Shown in pieces: positions 16,612 to 26,015 of a DNA stretch of 64,000 nt. The notes beneath the pieces were generated by a model, which ran no database searches, was not told where the DNA came from, and saw nothing but the letters and a program-made list of their open reading frames with translations. Positions within the stretch are counted from its first letter, which is position 1. Each line of letters starts with the position of its first letter. Both the position numbers and the translations under genes were made by a program. The DNA comes from Polyangium spumosum (GTDB lineage Bacteria; Myxococcota_A; Polyangia; Polyangiales; Polyangiaceae): the NCBI RefSeq assembly GCF_009649845.1, contig NZ_WJIE01000001.1, positions 977,054 to 1,041,053 of the forward strand, written 5' to 3'.

Positions 16612-18873
16612 CTACGCCTCCCCCTCCACCGGATCCTCATCCATCTCCGGCACCAGGAACAACCCTCCGAGCGGCGGCAACGTCAGCACGATCGACTGCT
16701 CGAACCCGTGCGAAGCCACCGCCTCGCACGCCACGCTCCCCAGGTTCCCCACCCCGCTCCCCCCGTAGCTCCGCGCGTCCGTGTTCAGCACCTCCAGGTA
16801 CCGACACCGCCGCGGCACACCCACGCGGTATCCATATCGCAGCAGCGGCGTGAAATTCCCGACGAAGACCACGAAGATCCCCTTCGGGATCCTCTTCGGA
16901 CACGGCTCCTCCGATCCGTCCGGCTGCCGCGGGAATCGCACGAACGAGGCCACGCTCTGGATCGCGTCATTCGCGTCGATCCACGTGAACCCCGCCGGGC
17001 TCTCGTCGAGCTCCCACAGCGCCTCGTACCTCCGGTAAAGCCCGTTCAGATCCCGCACGAGCCGCGACAACCCCGCGTGATCTTCCTCCTCCAGGAGCCC
17101 CCAGTCGAGCGCGCGGTCGTGGTCCCACTCCCGCCATTGCCCGAGCTCGCCGCCCATGAACAGCAGCTTCTTCCCCGGGTGCGCCCACATCATCGCGTAG
17201 AGCGACCGCAGGTTCGCGTGTTGCTTCCACCGATCCCCCGGCATCTTCGAGAGCAGCGCCCGCTTCAGGTGCACCACCTCGTCGTGCGACAGCGGAAGCA
17301 GGAACCGCTCCGAGAACGCGTACATCAAGCCGAACGTGATCTTCGTGTGGTGGAACGCGCGGAAGATCGGGTCGAGCGCGAAGTAATCGAGCGTGTCGTG
17401 CATCCACCCCATGTTCCACTTGAAATCGAAGCCGAGCCCGCCCACGTACGTCGGTCGCGTCACGCCCGGCCACGTCGTCGACTCCTCCGCGCAGAGCAAA
17501 ACCCCCGGCAACTCCCGGTGCACCACGTCCGAGAGCTCGCGCAAGAAGAGCACGGCGTCGAGGTTCTCCCGGCCGCCGAACTCGTTCGGCTCCCATTCGT
17601 CCGCGTGCTTCGCCCCGTAATCGAGGTAGAGCATCGAAGCCACCGCGTCCACGCGTAACCCGTCGACGTGGAACGCCTCGAGCCAGTGGAGCGCGCTCGC
17701 GACGAGGAAGTTGCGCACCTCTTTTTTGCCGTAATCGAAGACGAACGTCCGCCACTCCCGGTGCTCGCCCCGGCGCGGATCTTCGTGCTCGTAGAGCGGC
17801 CCGCCGTCGAAGCGGCCGAGCGCGAACGCGTCCTTCGGGAAATGCGCCGGCGCCCAGTCGAGCAACACCCCGAGGCCCGCCGCGTGGCAGCGGTCCACGA
17901 AGTAACGAAAATCGTCCGGCGCCCCGAAGCGCGAGGTCGGCGCGAAATACCCCGTCACCTGGTACCCCCACGAGCCGTCGAACGGGTGCTCCATCACCGG
18001 CAAGAGCTCCACGTGCGTGAAGCCGAGCGAGACCACGTACGCCACGAGCTCGTCCGCCAGCTCGCGATACGTGAGCCACGCGCCCGCCCCCTCGGCCTTG
18101 CCCGCCGCCCGCTTGCGCCGCCACGAGCCGAGGTGCACCTCGTAAATGCTCATCGGCCGCGCGTGGGGATCCGCGCCTCGCCGCGCCTCCATCCATTCGG
18201 CGTCGCTCCACGTGAACGACGACGCCGCCACCTTCGACGCGTGGCTCGGCCGCAGCTCCGCCGCGAACGCCACCGGATCACTCTTCATCAAGACGAGCCC
18301 GCTCGCCGTCTTGATCTCGTACTTGTACGTCGCCCCCGCCCGCACCTCGGGCACGAAGATCTCCCAGATCCCGTGCCTCGTCCGGCGCATCGCGTGCCGC
18401 CGGCCGTCCCAGCGATTGAAATCGCCGACCACGCTCACCCGCCGCGCCCCGGGCGCCCACACGGCGAACGCCGTCCCCACGACGCCCCCCGCCTCGCCCA
18501 CGTGCGCCCCGAGCCGCCGCGGGTATTCACGCGCTACCCCGTCCGCCGCCGGATCGAGCTCCCCCTCCCCGAGCGACGCCGGAAAGGCATACGCGTCCCG
18601 CCCCACCGTCGTCCCGCGTGACGACCGCACCTCCAGCCGATACGGAAAACCCCGCTCCACCCCCTCGAACGACGCCTGGAAGATCCCGCCCGGATGCACC
18701 CGCGCCATCACGCGTGGCTTCAACCCCGGATCGTCCGGCCGCAATACGACCGACATCGCCTCCGGCCGGAACACGCGCACGACCAGCCGGCCCTCCTCGA
18801 CATGAGGACCGAGCACACCGTGCGGGTCCGCCGCATCCACGGCGGCGATTCGATCGAAGGCGTCCGCGCTCAT
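16612..18873 (-). CDS. glgB: 1,4-alpha-glucan branching enzyme GlgB
   Basis: GlgB cuts alpha-1,4 glucan chains and rejoins them through alpha-1,6 bonds to branch glycogen. The 753-residue product has the usual form: an N-terminal beta domain (about 1-110), a CBM48 domain (about 125-225, AVWAPGARRVSVVGDFNRWD) and a GH13 barrel. Catalytic residues are visible: the Asp nucleophile in VDGLRVDAVASML (about 408), the acid/base Glu in LLCAEESTTWPGV (about 462) and the transition-state Asp in PLSHDEVVH (about 530). A C-terminal beta domain completes it. It lies 4 bp downstream of the large sensor kinase gene, so it is probably cotranscribed with it. No other glg gene is in the window. Confidence 0.97.
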   Translation of the reverse strand: MSADAFDRIAAVDAADPHGVLGPHVEEGRLVVRVFRPEAMSVVLRPDDPGLKPRVMARVHPGGIFQASFEGVERGFPYRLEVRSSRGTTVGRDAYAFPASLGEGELDPAADGVAREYPRRLGAHVGEAGGVVGTAFAVWAPGARRVSVVGDFNRWDGRRHAMRRTRHGIWEIFVPEVRAGATYKYEIKTASGLVLMKSDPVAFAAELRPSHASKVAASSFTWSDAEWMEARRGADPHARPMSIYEVHLGSWRRKRAAGKAEGAGAWLTYRELADELVAYVVSLGFTHVELLPVMEHPFDGSWGYQVTGYFAPTSRFGAPDDFRYFVDRCHAAGLGVLLDWAPAHFPKDAFALGRFDGGPLYEHEDPRRGEHREWRTFVFDYGKKEVRNFLVASALHWLEAFHVDGLRVDAVASMLYLDYGAKHADEWEPNEFGGRENLDAVLFLRELSDVVHRELPGVLLCAEESTTWPGVTRPTYVGGLGFDFKWNMGWMHDTLDYFALDPIFRAFHHTKITFGLMYAFSERFLLPLSHDEVVHLKRALLSKMPGDRWKQHANLRSLYAMMWAHPGKKLLFMGGELGQWREWDHDRALDWGLLEEEDHAGLSRLVRDLNGLYRRYEALWELDESPAGFTWIDANDAIQSVASFVRFPRQPDGSEEPCPKRIPKGIFVVFVGNFTPLLRYGYRVGVPRRCRYLEVLNTDARSYGGSGVGNLGSVACEAVASHGFEQSIVLTLPPLGGLFLVPEMDEDPVEGEA

Positions 18874-18877
18874 CGAC

Positions 18878-21800
18878 TCATCGCGGCCTCGACCGCTGCT
18901 CCACCAGCCGCCGCACGACCTCCAGGTTGAGCGGCTTCACCTCGTGCGCGTCGAAGCCTGCCTCGTGCGACAGCCGCCGATCCTCGTCCTGCCCGTATCC
19001 CGTCATCGCCACGATGAGCGCGTCCGTCAGCCCGGCCTTTCGCATCGCCCGGCACGCCTCGTACCCGTTCAGCCCGGGCAACCCGATATCGAGCAGGATC
19101 ACCTCCGGCCGCTCGCGCAGCGCCATCTCCACGGCCGCCTGACCGTCGTGGGCCGTGTGCACCTCGTGGCCGTCGAACTCGAGCACCATCGCCATGCTCT
19201 CCGCCGCGTCCACGTTGTCGTCCACCACCAGCACCCGCGTCCCCGCGGTCGCGCTCTCTGCCATGGCTTCCTTCTCCTCGACTTCCGCCTTCGTCGTCTC
19301 CCGCAGGCTCGGCAGGCGCACGACGAACTCGCTCCCCGTCCCTCGCCCCTGGCTGTACGCATGCACCGTACCGCCGTGCATCTGGATCAGGGTGCGGACC
19401 AGGGACAACCCAATGCCGAGCCCGCCCTCGGAGCGATCGAGGTTCCGATCCACCTGATAAAACAGATCGAAGAGGTGCGGCAGCGCCGCAGGATCGATCC
19501 CTCGCCCCGTGTCGCGGACGCGGATCAACACGAACCTCGGATCGCCCGGATCCCGCTCCACGACGAGCCGGACCGTGCCCCCCTCGTCCGTGTACTTGGC
19601 GGCGTTGTTCAGCAAATTGCTCACCACCTGGCCGAGCCGCGTCAGGTCGCCGTCCACCCGGATCGGCTCGCTCGGCAGGATCCTCTGCAGCTCGTGCCGC
19701 CGGGCCGCGAGCAGCGGCCCGCTCGTTTCGAGCGCCTGCCGCACCACCGCGCCCACCTCGATCGGCGCCTTCTGGAGCTGGACCTTGCCGAGCGTGATCC
19801 GCGAGACGTCGAGCAGGTCGTCGACGAGCCGGACCATGTGCGCCACCTGCCGCGCGATCATGTCGCGCGCGTTCGTCAGGCTCGGCTCCTCGGGCCCGAG
19901 CCGCTTCAGGATCTCCACCGCGTTCGAGATGGGCGCGAGCGGGTTCCGGAGCTCGTGCGCCAGCGTGGCGAGGAACTCGTCCTTGCGCCGATCCGCCTCG
20001 CGTAGCGCCTCCTCGGCCCGCTTGCGCTCGGTGATGTCGAGCATGCTCACGATCGTGCGCTCGCCGCGCTCGCCCCCGAAGACCACCGTGAAGAGCACCG
20101 GCAAGAGCCGGCCCCCGAGCGTGCGCTTGACGGTCTCGGCCTGCAGGAAGCTCCGGCCCTCCCAGAGCGTGACGAGCTGCTCGACGAAGACGCGCTCGCT
20201 CTCGGGCGTGTGCACGCGGCGGAGCGAGCGGAGCAGCTCCGGCTCGTCCTTCGCCTCGTACACGCGGACGGCGAAGGGGTTCGCGCTGACGTGGCGCACG
20301 AGGCCGAGCGCCTCCTTCACCACGGCGGGGTGCTCGGTCAGGTGCGCGCGCAGGTCCTTGACGCCTTCGCTCCGCAGCCGCTCGAGCAGCGCCGAGACCG
20401 CGGAGAAATCGTCCTCCCGGACCCCCACGCCGGCCCCGTCGAGGATGCCCCGGACCCGCGCCTCGTTCTCGCGTAGCGCCGCCTCGGCCTCCTTGCCCGC
20501 CGTCACGTCGGTGAACGTCACGACCACGCCCTCGGCCTCGCCCGCCCGGTTGCGGTACGGCAACACGCGCCGGAGGTACGTCGCGCCGCTCTGCGCCTCG
20601 ATCTCGGCCTCGATCGGCCCGGACGCGCGCGTGACCTCGTCGAGCCCGGGCAGCGGCGGCATCGACTTCATCAGGTGCGTGAAGTGGACGAGCGGCCGAC
20701 CCACGTCCGCGGGCGTGACGTTGTAGATGTCGGCGATCGCCGGCGTGACGCGCTGGACGCGCCCGCCCTCGTCGAGGAAAAGCGTGGCGATCCGCGTGCT
20801 CGTGAAGAGGTTCTCGAGGTCGGTGTGGGCCCGCGTGAGCGCCTCGTGCGCGGCCTGCACCTCCTCCTTCGACGTCTCGAGCTCCTCGTTGGCCGACTGG
20901 AGCTCCTCGTTCATCGAGAGCAGCTCCTCGTTGCTCGACTTCAGCTCCTCGTTGGCGACCTCGAGCTCCTGCACGGTCTTCTCGAGGTCCGCGCGTGTCG
21001 TGACGAGCTCCTGCTCGACCTGCTCGAGCAGGGCCGCGGCGTCCTCGGCGGCCCTCGTCTTCGACTCTTCCCGCGCCACCGGCAGGCCGACGTCCTGGAA
21101 GACGACGAGGAACAGGGCCGACTGCTCGCCGAGCTGGGGCATCGGCTGCACGGTGAGCATCACGCGTTGCATGCCCGAAGCGACGCGGACCGAGAGGCCC
21201 TCGTGGACGACCTTGCGCCGCTCCTTGACCGCGAGCGCGAGCGAGGCGCGTAGCCCGACGGCGAGCCCATCGCGGACCAGCCGGACGAGGTTGTTGTGGA
21301 ACGCGCCGGCCGAGATGGTCAGGTACTTCTCGAGGTTGCCCGAGGCCGAGACGATCTGCCCCTCCTCGTCGACGACGACGGCCTTCGGCGCGAACTCGTC
21401 GAGCACGATCCGCTGCATGACCAGGTAGACATCGGTCTCGCCCGCGGACGGCGCGTTCGGCGGCCTGACCGTGACGGGCGGGCCGTCGCGTCCGGGGAGC
21501 ACGCCGGGCATGTTCACGGCGGTCGGCAGGCGCTGGGAGATCCGGTGCCGCGGGTCGATCGGCCGGAAGAGCTCGCGGTGCGCCGAGAGGCTCTCCGAGG
21601 GCCCGAGGAAGACGTACCCGTTTGGCCGGAGCGCGTAATGGAAGAGCGGGATCAGCTTCTTCTGCAGGTGCGAGCCGAGGTAGATGAGCAGGTTGCGGCA
21701 GGAGATCAGGTCGAGCCGGGAGAACGGCGGATCGTTGATCAGGTTGTGGATCGAGAAGAGGACGAGGTCCCGGATCTCCTTGCGCACGTGGTAGTGCTGC

Positions 21801-22966
21801 CCGTTGCGGACGAAGAAACGCGCGAGCCTCTCGGGTGAGACCTCGTCGGCGATGCCGAGCGGATACGCGCCGAGCCGCGCCGTCGCGAGGGCCTGCTCGT
21901 CGATGTCCGTGGCGAAGATCTGGACGATGGGCTTGGTGTCCACGCCGTCGAGCGCCTCGCGCACGAGCATGGCGAGGGTGTACGCCTCTTCGCCGGTCGC
22001 GCAGCCCGGGACCCAGATCCGCACGGCCTGCTCGGCGGAGCGATCGCAGACGAGCTTGGGGAGGACCTCACGCGCGAGGACCTCGAAGGCCTCGGGGTCG
22101 CGGAAGAAGGCGGTGACGCCGATCAAGAGGTCCTTGAACAGCTCATTGGCCTCGACCCGATCGGCGCGCAGGCGCTTCAGGTATTCGTGCGCCTTGTCGA
22201 TGCGGAGGACCTGGAGGCGGCGCAGGGTGCGCCGGAGGAGGGTGCTGGTCTTGTAGTGCTTGAAATTGTGTCCGCTGACCTGGAGGAGGACGTCGCAGAT
22301 CGCGGGCAACGCATCGGCGATGTCCCTGCGGAGCGAGTCCTCGTCGCCGACGGTCTTCTGCCGATGTCGCGCGTGGGCGACGATCTCGGCGGCGAGCTCG
22401 TCGGGTGGCCTGATGCAATCGACGGCGCCGGTCATGAGGGCGCTCTGCGGCATGCTGTCGTGGCGCGCGGTGACGGGGTCCTGGACCATCGTCAAGCCGC
22501 CGGCCTCGCCGACGGCCCGGAGCCCGAGCGCGCCGTCGCTGCCGGCGCCGGAGAGGATGACGGCGACGGCGGACTCGCCGAACTCGCGCGCGAGGGAGTG
22601 GAGGAGGTGATCGATCGGCGCGTGTCGCTCCGCGGCGCTCCGGACGGGGGCGACGTGGATGACGTGATCACGCACGGTCAAGAGGGAGCGGCTCGGCGTG
22701 ACGTAGACGTGCTCCGGCTCGAGCGTCAGGCCCTCCTCTGCCTCGACGACGGGCAGGACGGTGGACTTGGCGAGCAGCTCGGAGAGCAGGCTCCCGGCGG
22801 AGGGCTCGGCGTGGAGCAAGACGATGACCGCGAGCCCGGCCCCCTCCGGGATGCCCCGGAGAAACTCCTGCAACGCCGGGATCCCTCCCGCGGAAGCGCC
22901 GACCCCGACGACCAAACCACATCCAGGCGACGACGAGCCACGATGGCCGGGGGAGGAGCGCGTCAT
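18878..22966 (-). CDS. CheB-CheR-PAS-histidine kinase-receiver hybrid sensor
   Basis: A 1362-residue fusion. Residues about 15-200 form a CheB-type methylesterase domain (catalytic Ser in VGVGASAGG, His in LLHAEPSAG, Asp in SGAGSDGALG). Residues about 215-490 form a CheR-type methyltransferase with the SAM site VPGCATGEEAYTLAM. A PAS-like domain follows, then a long coiled coil (about 650-735) with repeated EEL and NEEL units, two further PAS-like regions, a HisKA domain (phosphorylated His in LATLAHELRNPLAP), an HATPase domain (VVSNLLNNAAKY, then GGLGIGLSLVR) and a C-terminal receiver (VLVVDDNVDAAE, Asp in VILLDIGLPG). No membrane segment is seen, so sensing should be cytoplasmic. It sits 4 bp upstream of glgB. 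Such fusions occur in many proteobacteria and are rarely characterised. Confidence 0.93.
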   Translation of the reverse strand: MTRSSPGHRGSSSPGCGLVVGVGASAGGIPALQEFLRGIPEGAGLAVIVLLHAEPSAGSLLSELLAKSTVLPVVEAEEGLTLEPEHVYVTPSRSLLTVRDHVIHVAPVRSAAERHAPIDHLLHSLAREFGESAVAVILSGAGSDGALGLRAVGEAGGLTMVQDPVTARHDSMPQSALMTGAVDCIRPPDELAAEIVAHARHRQKTVGDEDSLRRDIADALPAICDVLLQVSGHNFKHYKTSTLLRRTLRRLQVLRIDKAHEYLKRLRADRVEANELFKDLLIGVTAFFRDPEAFEVLAREVLPKLVCDRSAEQAVRIWVPGCATGEEAYTLAMLVREALDGVDTKPIVQIFATDIDEQALATARLGAYPLGIADEVSPERLARFFVRNGQHYHVRKEIRDLVLFSIHNLINDPPFSRLDLISCRNLLIYLGSHLQKKLIPLFHYALRPNGYVFLGPSESLSAHRELFRPIDPRHRISQRLPTAVNMPGVLPGRDGPPVTVRPPNAPSAGETDVYLVMQRIVLDEFAPKAVVVDEEGQIVSASGNLEKYLTISAGAFHNNLVRLVRDGLAVGLRASLALAVKERRKVVHEGLSVRVASGMQRVMLTVQPMPQLGEQSALFLVVFQDVGLPVAREESKTRAAEDAAALLEQVEQELVTTRADLEKTVQELEVANEELKSSNEELLSMNEELQSANEELETSKEEVQAAHEALTRAHTDLENLFTSTRIATLFLDEGGRVQRVTPAIADIYNVTPADVGRPLVHFTHLMKSMPPLPGLDEVTRASGPIEAEIEAQSGATYLRRVLPYRNRAGEAEGVVVTFTDVTAGKEAEAALRENEARVRGILDGAGVGVREDDFSAVSALLERLRSEGVKDLRAHLTEHPAVVKEALGLVRHVSANPFAVRVYEAKDEPELLRSLRRVHTPESERVFVEQLVTLWEGRSFLQAETVKRTLGGRLLPVLFTVVFGGERGERTIVSMLDITERKRAEEALREADRRKDEFLATLAHELRNPLAPISNAVEILKRLGPEEPSLTNARDMIARQVAHMVRLVDDLLDVSRITLGKVQLQKAPIEVGAVVRQALETSGPLLAARRHELQRILPSEPIRVDGDLTRLGQVVSNLLNNAAKYTDEGGTVRLVVERDPGDPRFVLIRVRDTGRGIDPAALPHLFDLFYQVDRNLDRSEGGLGIGLSLVRTLIQMHGGTVHAYSQGRGTGSEFVVRLPSLRETTKAEVEEKEAMAESATAGTRVLVVDDNVDAAESMAMVLEFDGHEVHTAHDGQAAVEMALRERPEVILLDIGLPGLNGYEACRAMRKAGLTDALIVAMTGYGQDEDRRLSHEAGFDAHEVKPLNLEVVRRLVEQRSRPR

Positions 22967-23155
22967 GGTGGGCTGTTGTTATCCCCAGGGATGGCCGCGC
23001 GGAAGGGGAAAACGAAATCCAGTGTACCCGGCGAGGGGGCAGACAGAGGGGCGGGACACGGACGGGTGAAGGTGGAGGGAGGCGGGCGCACGGAGAGGGT
23101 TGAGCTCGCGGCTTCGCTTGGTCGGACGCGCGCGGAGGCTCCTCGCGAGGCGCCG

Positions 23156-23407
23156 GACGCGTGTAGAGCGCGCGTGAAGGTGCCTTCGACATCACCTGAC
23201 GCGTGCAGAGCGCGCGCGGAGGGCAGCTCGGCGCGATCTTGCACGTGTCGGATGGGCGCGAAGGTTCGCTCGGACGCGCTCGACGCGTGTCGGATGGGCG
23301 CGAAGGCTCGCTCGGACGCGCTCGACGCGTGTCGGGTGCGCGCGAAGGACGGTTCTGCGTCGCCCGACACGTGTCAGACGCCCGCGAAGGGTCGTTCGGG
23401 CGCGTTC
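23156..23407. repeat. Six tandem 42-bp repeats in a 611-bp intergenic region
   Basis: Between the sensor kinase start (22966) and the toxin-like gene start (23578) lies DNA with no convincing gene. Six head-to-tail units of exactly 42 bp begin at 23156, 23198, 23240, 23282, 23324 and 23366. Most units open with GACGCGTGTCGGATGGGCGC or a variant; units 3 and 4 are almost identical, and the outer ones have drifted. Because 42 is a multiple of three, frames stay open on both strands across the array, but neither strand has a good ribosome site or a product with recognisable features. I therefore annotate only the repeat. The rest of the gap shows nothing clear beyond presumed promoters. Confidence 0.85.
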
Positions 23408-23577
23408 TACGCGATCAGGTGCGTGGTTTCTTACCCTTCCGGGGCTCCCGGCGGGGGTTGAAGAAGCGGGCGGTGGAGTTGTCCGGGTGCTGGAACCTGG
23501 TGCACAAGCGGAAAGGCGCCCGCTCACCGCCGCGGGGGGGACGAGGCGTGGCTGCGCTCACCGAAGGGGGGCTGCCC

Positions 23578-24984
23578 ATGATTCGCCGTGTCTTCGTCGC
23601 GTGTTTGCTGCTGATCCTCTTCGTCCTGTGCGCGTCGACGGCGCGGGCGGCGGATCCCAAGCCGCGGCGGACCATCGGGATCTGCTTCCATCCGCACGGG
23701 CCGCAGCATCACCGGTGGTCGTATCTGCCGGGCGGGTCGCTGGTGACGGGGAAGGATTTGAAGCTCGCTCTGGAGCTGGTCCCCGAGATGCCGCTTTATT
23801 ACTTCGATCCTCGTGCGTCGCCCGAGAATCAGAAGCTTCTGCGCAAGCTGGACCCGAGAAAGCCGTGCGAACCGGCGCCGCCGGTGAAAGCGCCGGCTCC
23901 GCCGCCCGTGGCGAAGTCGAAGCCGCCGCCGCCGAAGAAGAAAGAGGTGGAGGAGGGAGGCGGAGACAGCGGCGGAAGCGGGGACAAGGCCGCCAGCATC
24001 GAGGAGCGCGTCGAGAAGAAGCGGATCCGGAGTGAGGACCCGCCGGAGGAGGCGAGGCGATCGCCACCGCCGCCGCAGGGGGTGCTATCGAAGGAGCCGC
24101 AGTTGCCGCGGGAGTCGGGGATCCTGAGCAAGGAAGGCGTTTTGCCCTCGCGCGACGAGGTGCGTCCGCCGAGATGCGTGGATGAGCAATGCGCGATGGT
24201 GGATCGCGGCGGTGCATTGCCGGAGATCCAGCATCGGCAGGGGCGACCGCTCGTGAGTGTGGTGCCGTGCGGGCAGACGAAGGAGGGGTGCAAGGGCGAA
24301 GCTGCGGGCGACGGGACGGGCAAGGCGAAGCCCCTGACGCCGCTCGAACGGATGGTCCGCGAGCTGTCGATCGCCTCCGCGATGCTGAACGGCGAGTTCA
24401 ATCACGACCTCGCACGCAAGGACGGCAAGCGGTTCGGCATCATCGGCGGGAGCAGCGAGGACGGCGTCGACAGCGCCATCGTCCAGGCCGCGGCGGCGAT
24501 TGCGCAGGTCGCCTCGGGGGTGCTCGTCGGGCAGGCGGAGACGTTCGCGAAGAAGCTGGAGGAGGCTTGCGCGAAGAAGGCGCCGCTCATCATCGAGGGG
24601 GCCGAGGAGCTGTCCAAGGAGACGGCGGAGCTCCTGGCGAAGCAGTACGGGGAGGACATCGCGCACGGGCTGGAGCAGAACGGCGCGATCGGGGCATACG
24701 AGGTGATGCGCGAGTTCACCCGGGGGTTAGAAGGTTCGTATCAGGCGCATCACATCCTCGAGAAGGCGATGGGACGGGAGTTCGGGCTCACGAAGAAGCA
24801 GCTCGACAAATTACCGTCCGTGATCTTGACGGAGGCGCAGCACAAAAGGATAACGAATGCGCTCAATGAAGCCAGGAAGAGGCTGCCCCCCACGAGCAAG
24901 GAAAACGTCTGGAAGGTATACGAGGAGGTATACGCCCCTCATCAACACTGGCTCGATGCCATCAAGCCGTACTTTGGCAAGTAA
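23578..24984 (+). CDS. Secreted polymorphic-toxin-like protein with C-terminal AHH/HNH-type nuclease domain (SitA6-like)
   Basis: ATG 23578 gives 468 residues starting with a signal peptide (about 1-25, cleaved near ARA-A); the open frame upstream runs through repeat DNA and is not coding. There is no lipobox. The middle is low complexity, Pro, Lys and Glu-rich (residues about 85-220). A Gly/Ala-rich helical region follows, then a C-terminal toxin-like domain (about 386-468) with QAHHILEKAM and later EAQHKRI and APHQHWLDAI, the histidine pattern of AHH-type nucleases. In Myxococcus xanthus, SitA toxins are polymorphic effectors paired with downstream SitI immunity genes. Here a double-CXXCG-like gene follows at once, matching the SitA6/SitI6 arrangement. 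Nuclease activity is inferred. Confidence 0.75.
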   Translation: MIRRVFVACLLLILFVLCASTARAADPKPRRTIGICFHPHGPQHHRWSYLPGGSLVTGKDLKLALELVPEMPLYYFDPRASPENQKLLRKLDPRKPCEPAPPVKAPAPPPVAKSKPPPPKKKEVEEGGGDSGGSGDKAASIEERVEKKRIRSEDPPEEARRSPPPPQGVLSKEPQLPRESGILSKEGVLPSRDEVRPPRCVDEQCAMVDRGGALPEIQHRQGRPLVSVVPCGQTKEGCKGEAAGDGTGKAKPLTPLERMVRELSIASAMLNGEFNHDLARKDGKRFGIIGGSSEDGVDSAIVQAAAAIAQVASGVLVGQAETFAKKLEEACAKKAPLIIEGAEELSKETAELLAKQYGEDIAHGLEQNGAIGAYEVMREFTRGLEGSYQAHHILEKAMGREFGLTKKQLDKLPSVILTEAQHKRITNALNEARKRLPPTSKENVWKVYEEVYAPHQHWLDAIKPYFGK

Positions 24985-25005
24985 CCCGTGCCATTGGTGT
25001 GCGAA

Positions 25006-25884
25006 ATGAAGACGGAAGTCCGAATTCTATTCAGAAGCGACCGCATCCCAGAGGGATCCCGTGCGCTGCTCGATACGGCGCGCTGCGGTCCCGACGTAGC
25101 GGAACTGGAGGAGGGTGCGATTTTCACCATCGTCACCCTCGACGAAAGGGACGAGCGCCTGCCGCGCCTCCTGCATCTCCTCACGGAGCGTGGTGCTTCC
25201 TGGTTGGAACGGCGCTACGACAGCTTCACCGACGAGGAGCTCGAATCCGCGCGCTTGCTCTTCATGTGGTACGACGTCAACTCCACGGTCTTCGGCGGCC
25301 CGCGCATGGGCACGACCTACGACATGTCCGATGCCTGCAATCGGTGCGGCGCCGGGGCCCGGCAGACGTCCGCGATGTTCATCGAGGGCGAAGACCTCCC
25401 CAAGCTCGAAGGCCGGCGCGCGGCAGCGACTTGTTATGATGACATTCTCGTCGACGAAAAGCTGGCCCGTGCGCTCGCAGAGAGCGGCGCGACAGGGCTC
25501 TCGTTCCGGGACGTCTTCGCCGGGTTCGAGGAGCGGAGTTTCCAGATCCCGTGGCGGCAGATGTGCGCCACGCATACCTTGCCCCCCATGTCTCCGCGAT
25601 CGACGAGCATCTACCCCTACACGCCATGTACGTGCGGGCGAAGTAGCTTCTCCTGGAAGGCGGAGATCCCTCTCCGCCTCGCCTACCGCGCCGCGGACCT
25701 CGCCGATATCAGCGACGTGAACGTGACATGGGAATGGTTTGGCGAGGTGAAGTTCGACGGCGACGTGAGCGAAGCCCTCTTCCCGTATCCCCTCTTCCTC
25801 GTCACCCCGAAGGTCTGGCGCATCTTCCGCGACGCAGGCGTCACCGGCTTCGACTGGCTCCCGATCCGCGTCGAAGAGGCCTAG
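25006..25884 (+). CDS. SitI6-like (double-CXXCG family) immunity protein
   Basis: This 292-residue cytoplasmic protein has no signal peptide. I use ATG 25006; an in-frame GTG at 24988 would add six residues and lies 3 bp after the toxin stop. Two short cysteine motifs stand out: CNRCGAG in the first half (CXXCG) and PCTCGRSSF in the second, where the spacing is one residue shorter than the usual CXXCG. The segment PLFLVTPKVWRIFRDAGVTGFDWLPI near the end, split here by a typical aromatic pattern, resembles the end of the Myxococcus double-CXXCG paralog family, members of which act as SitI immunity proteins. Its place directly after the toxin-like gene supports an immunity role. The cysteines may bind zinc. 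Confidence 0.75.
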   Translation: MKTEVRILFRSDRIPEGSRALLDTARCGPDVAELEEGAIFTIVTLDERDERLPRLLHLLTERGASWLERRYDSFTDEELESARLLFMWYDVNSTVFGGPRMGTTYDMSDACNRCGAGARQTSAMFIEGEDLPKLEGRRAAATCYDDILVDEKLARALAESGATGLSFRDVFAGFEERSFQIPWRQMCATHTLPPMSPRSTSIYPYTPCTCGRSSFSWKAEIPLRLAYRAADLADISDVNVTWEWFGEVKFDGDVSEALFPYPLFLVTPKVWRIFRDAGVTGFDWLPIRVEEA

Positions 25885-26015
25885 TCCTCGGGGCCTCCCC
25901 CGCTCGCGTACCGGGCTCCCCTACACCGGAAGCCGGGACGGTCCGATTCCGCCCGGGCCATCGCTCGCCCACCATACACTGCATTTTCATCGAGCCGGAG
26001 CGAGAAGGAGCGGCG

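Noticed and set aside
22963-23370. Minus-strand open frame over the 42-bp array
   Set aside because: It shows 14-residue repeats only because 42 is divisible by three; no ribosome site, and it overlaps the sensor kinase start.
23156-23407. CRISPR array
   Set aside because: Units follow each other directly with no unique spacers, and no cas genes are near.
23203-23577. Upstream extension of the toxin-like gene through the 42-bp repeats
   Set aside because: ATG 23578 begins a clean signal peptide, whereas the extension is repeat-derived and would bury it.
25728-26015. N-terminal extension of the hybrid kinase
   Set aside because: It overlaps the immunity-like gene, is Arg/Pro-rich, and ATG 26016 has a strong ribosome site before a normal receiver domain.
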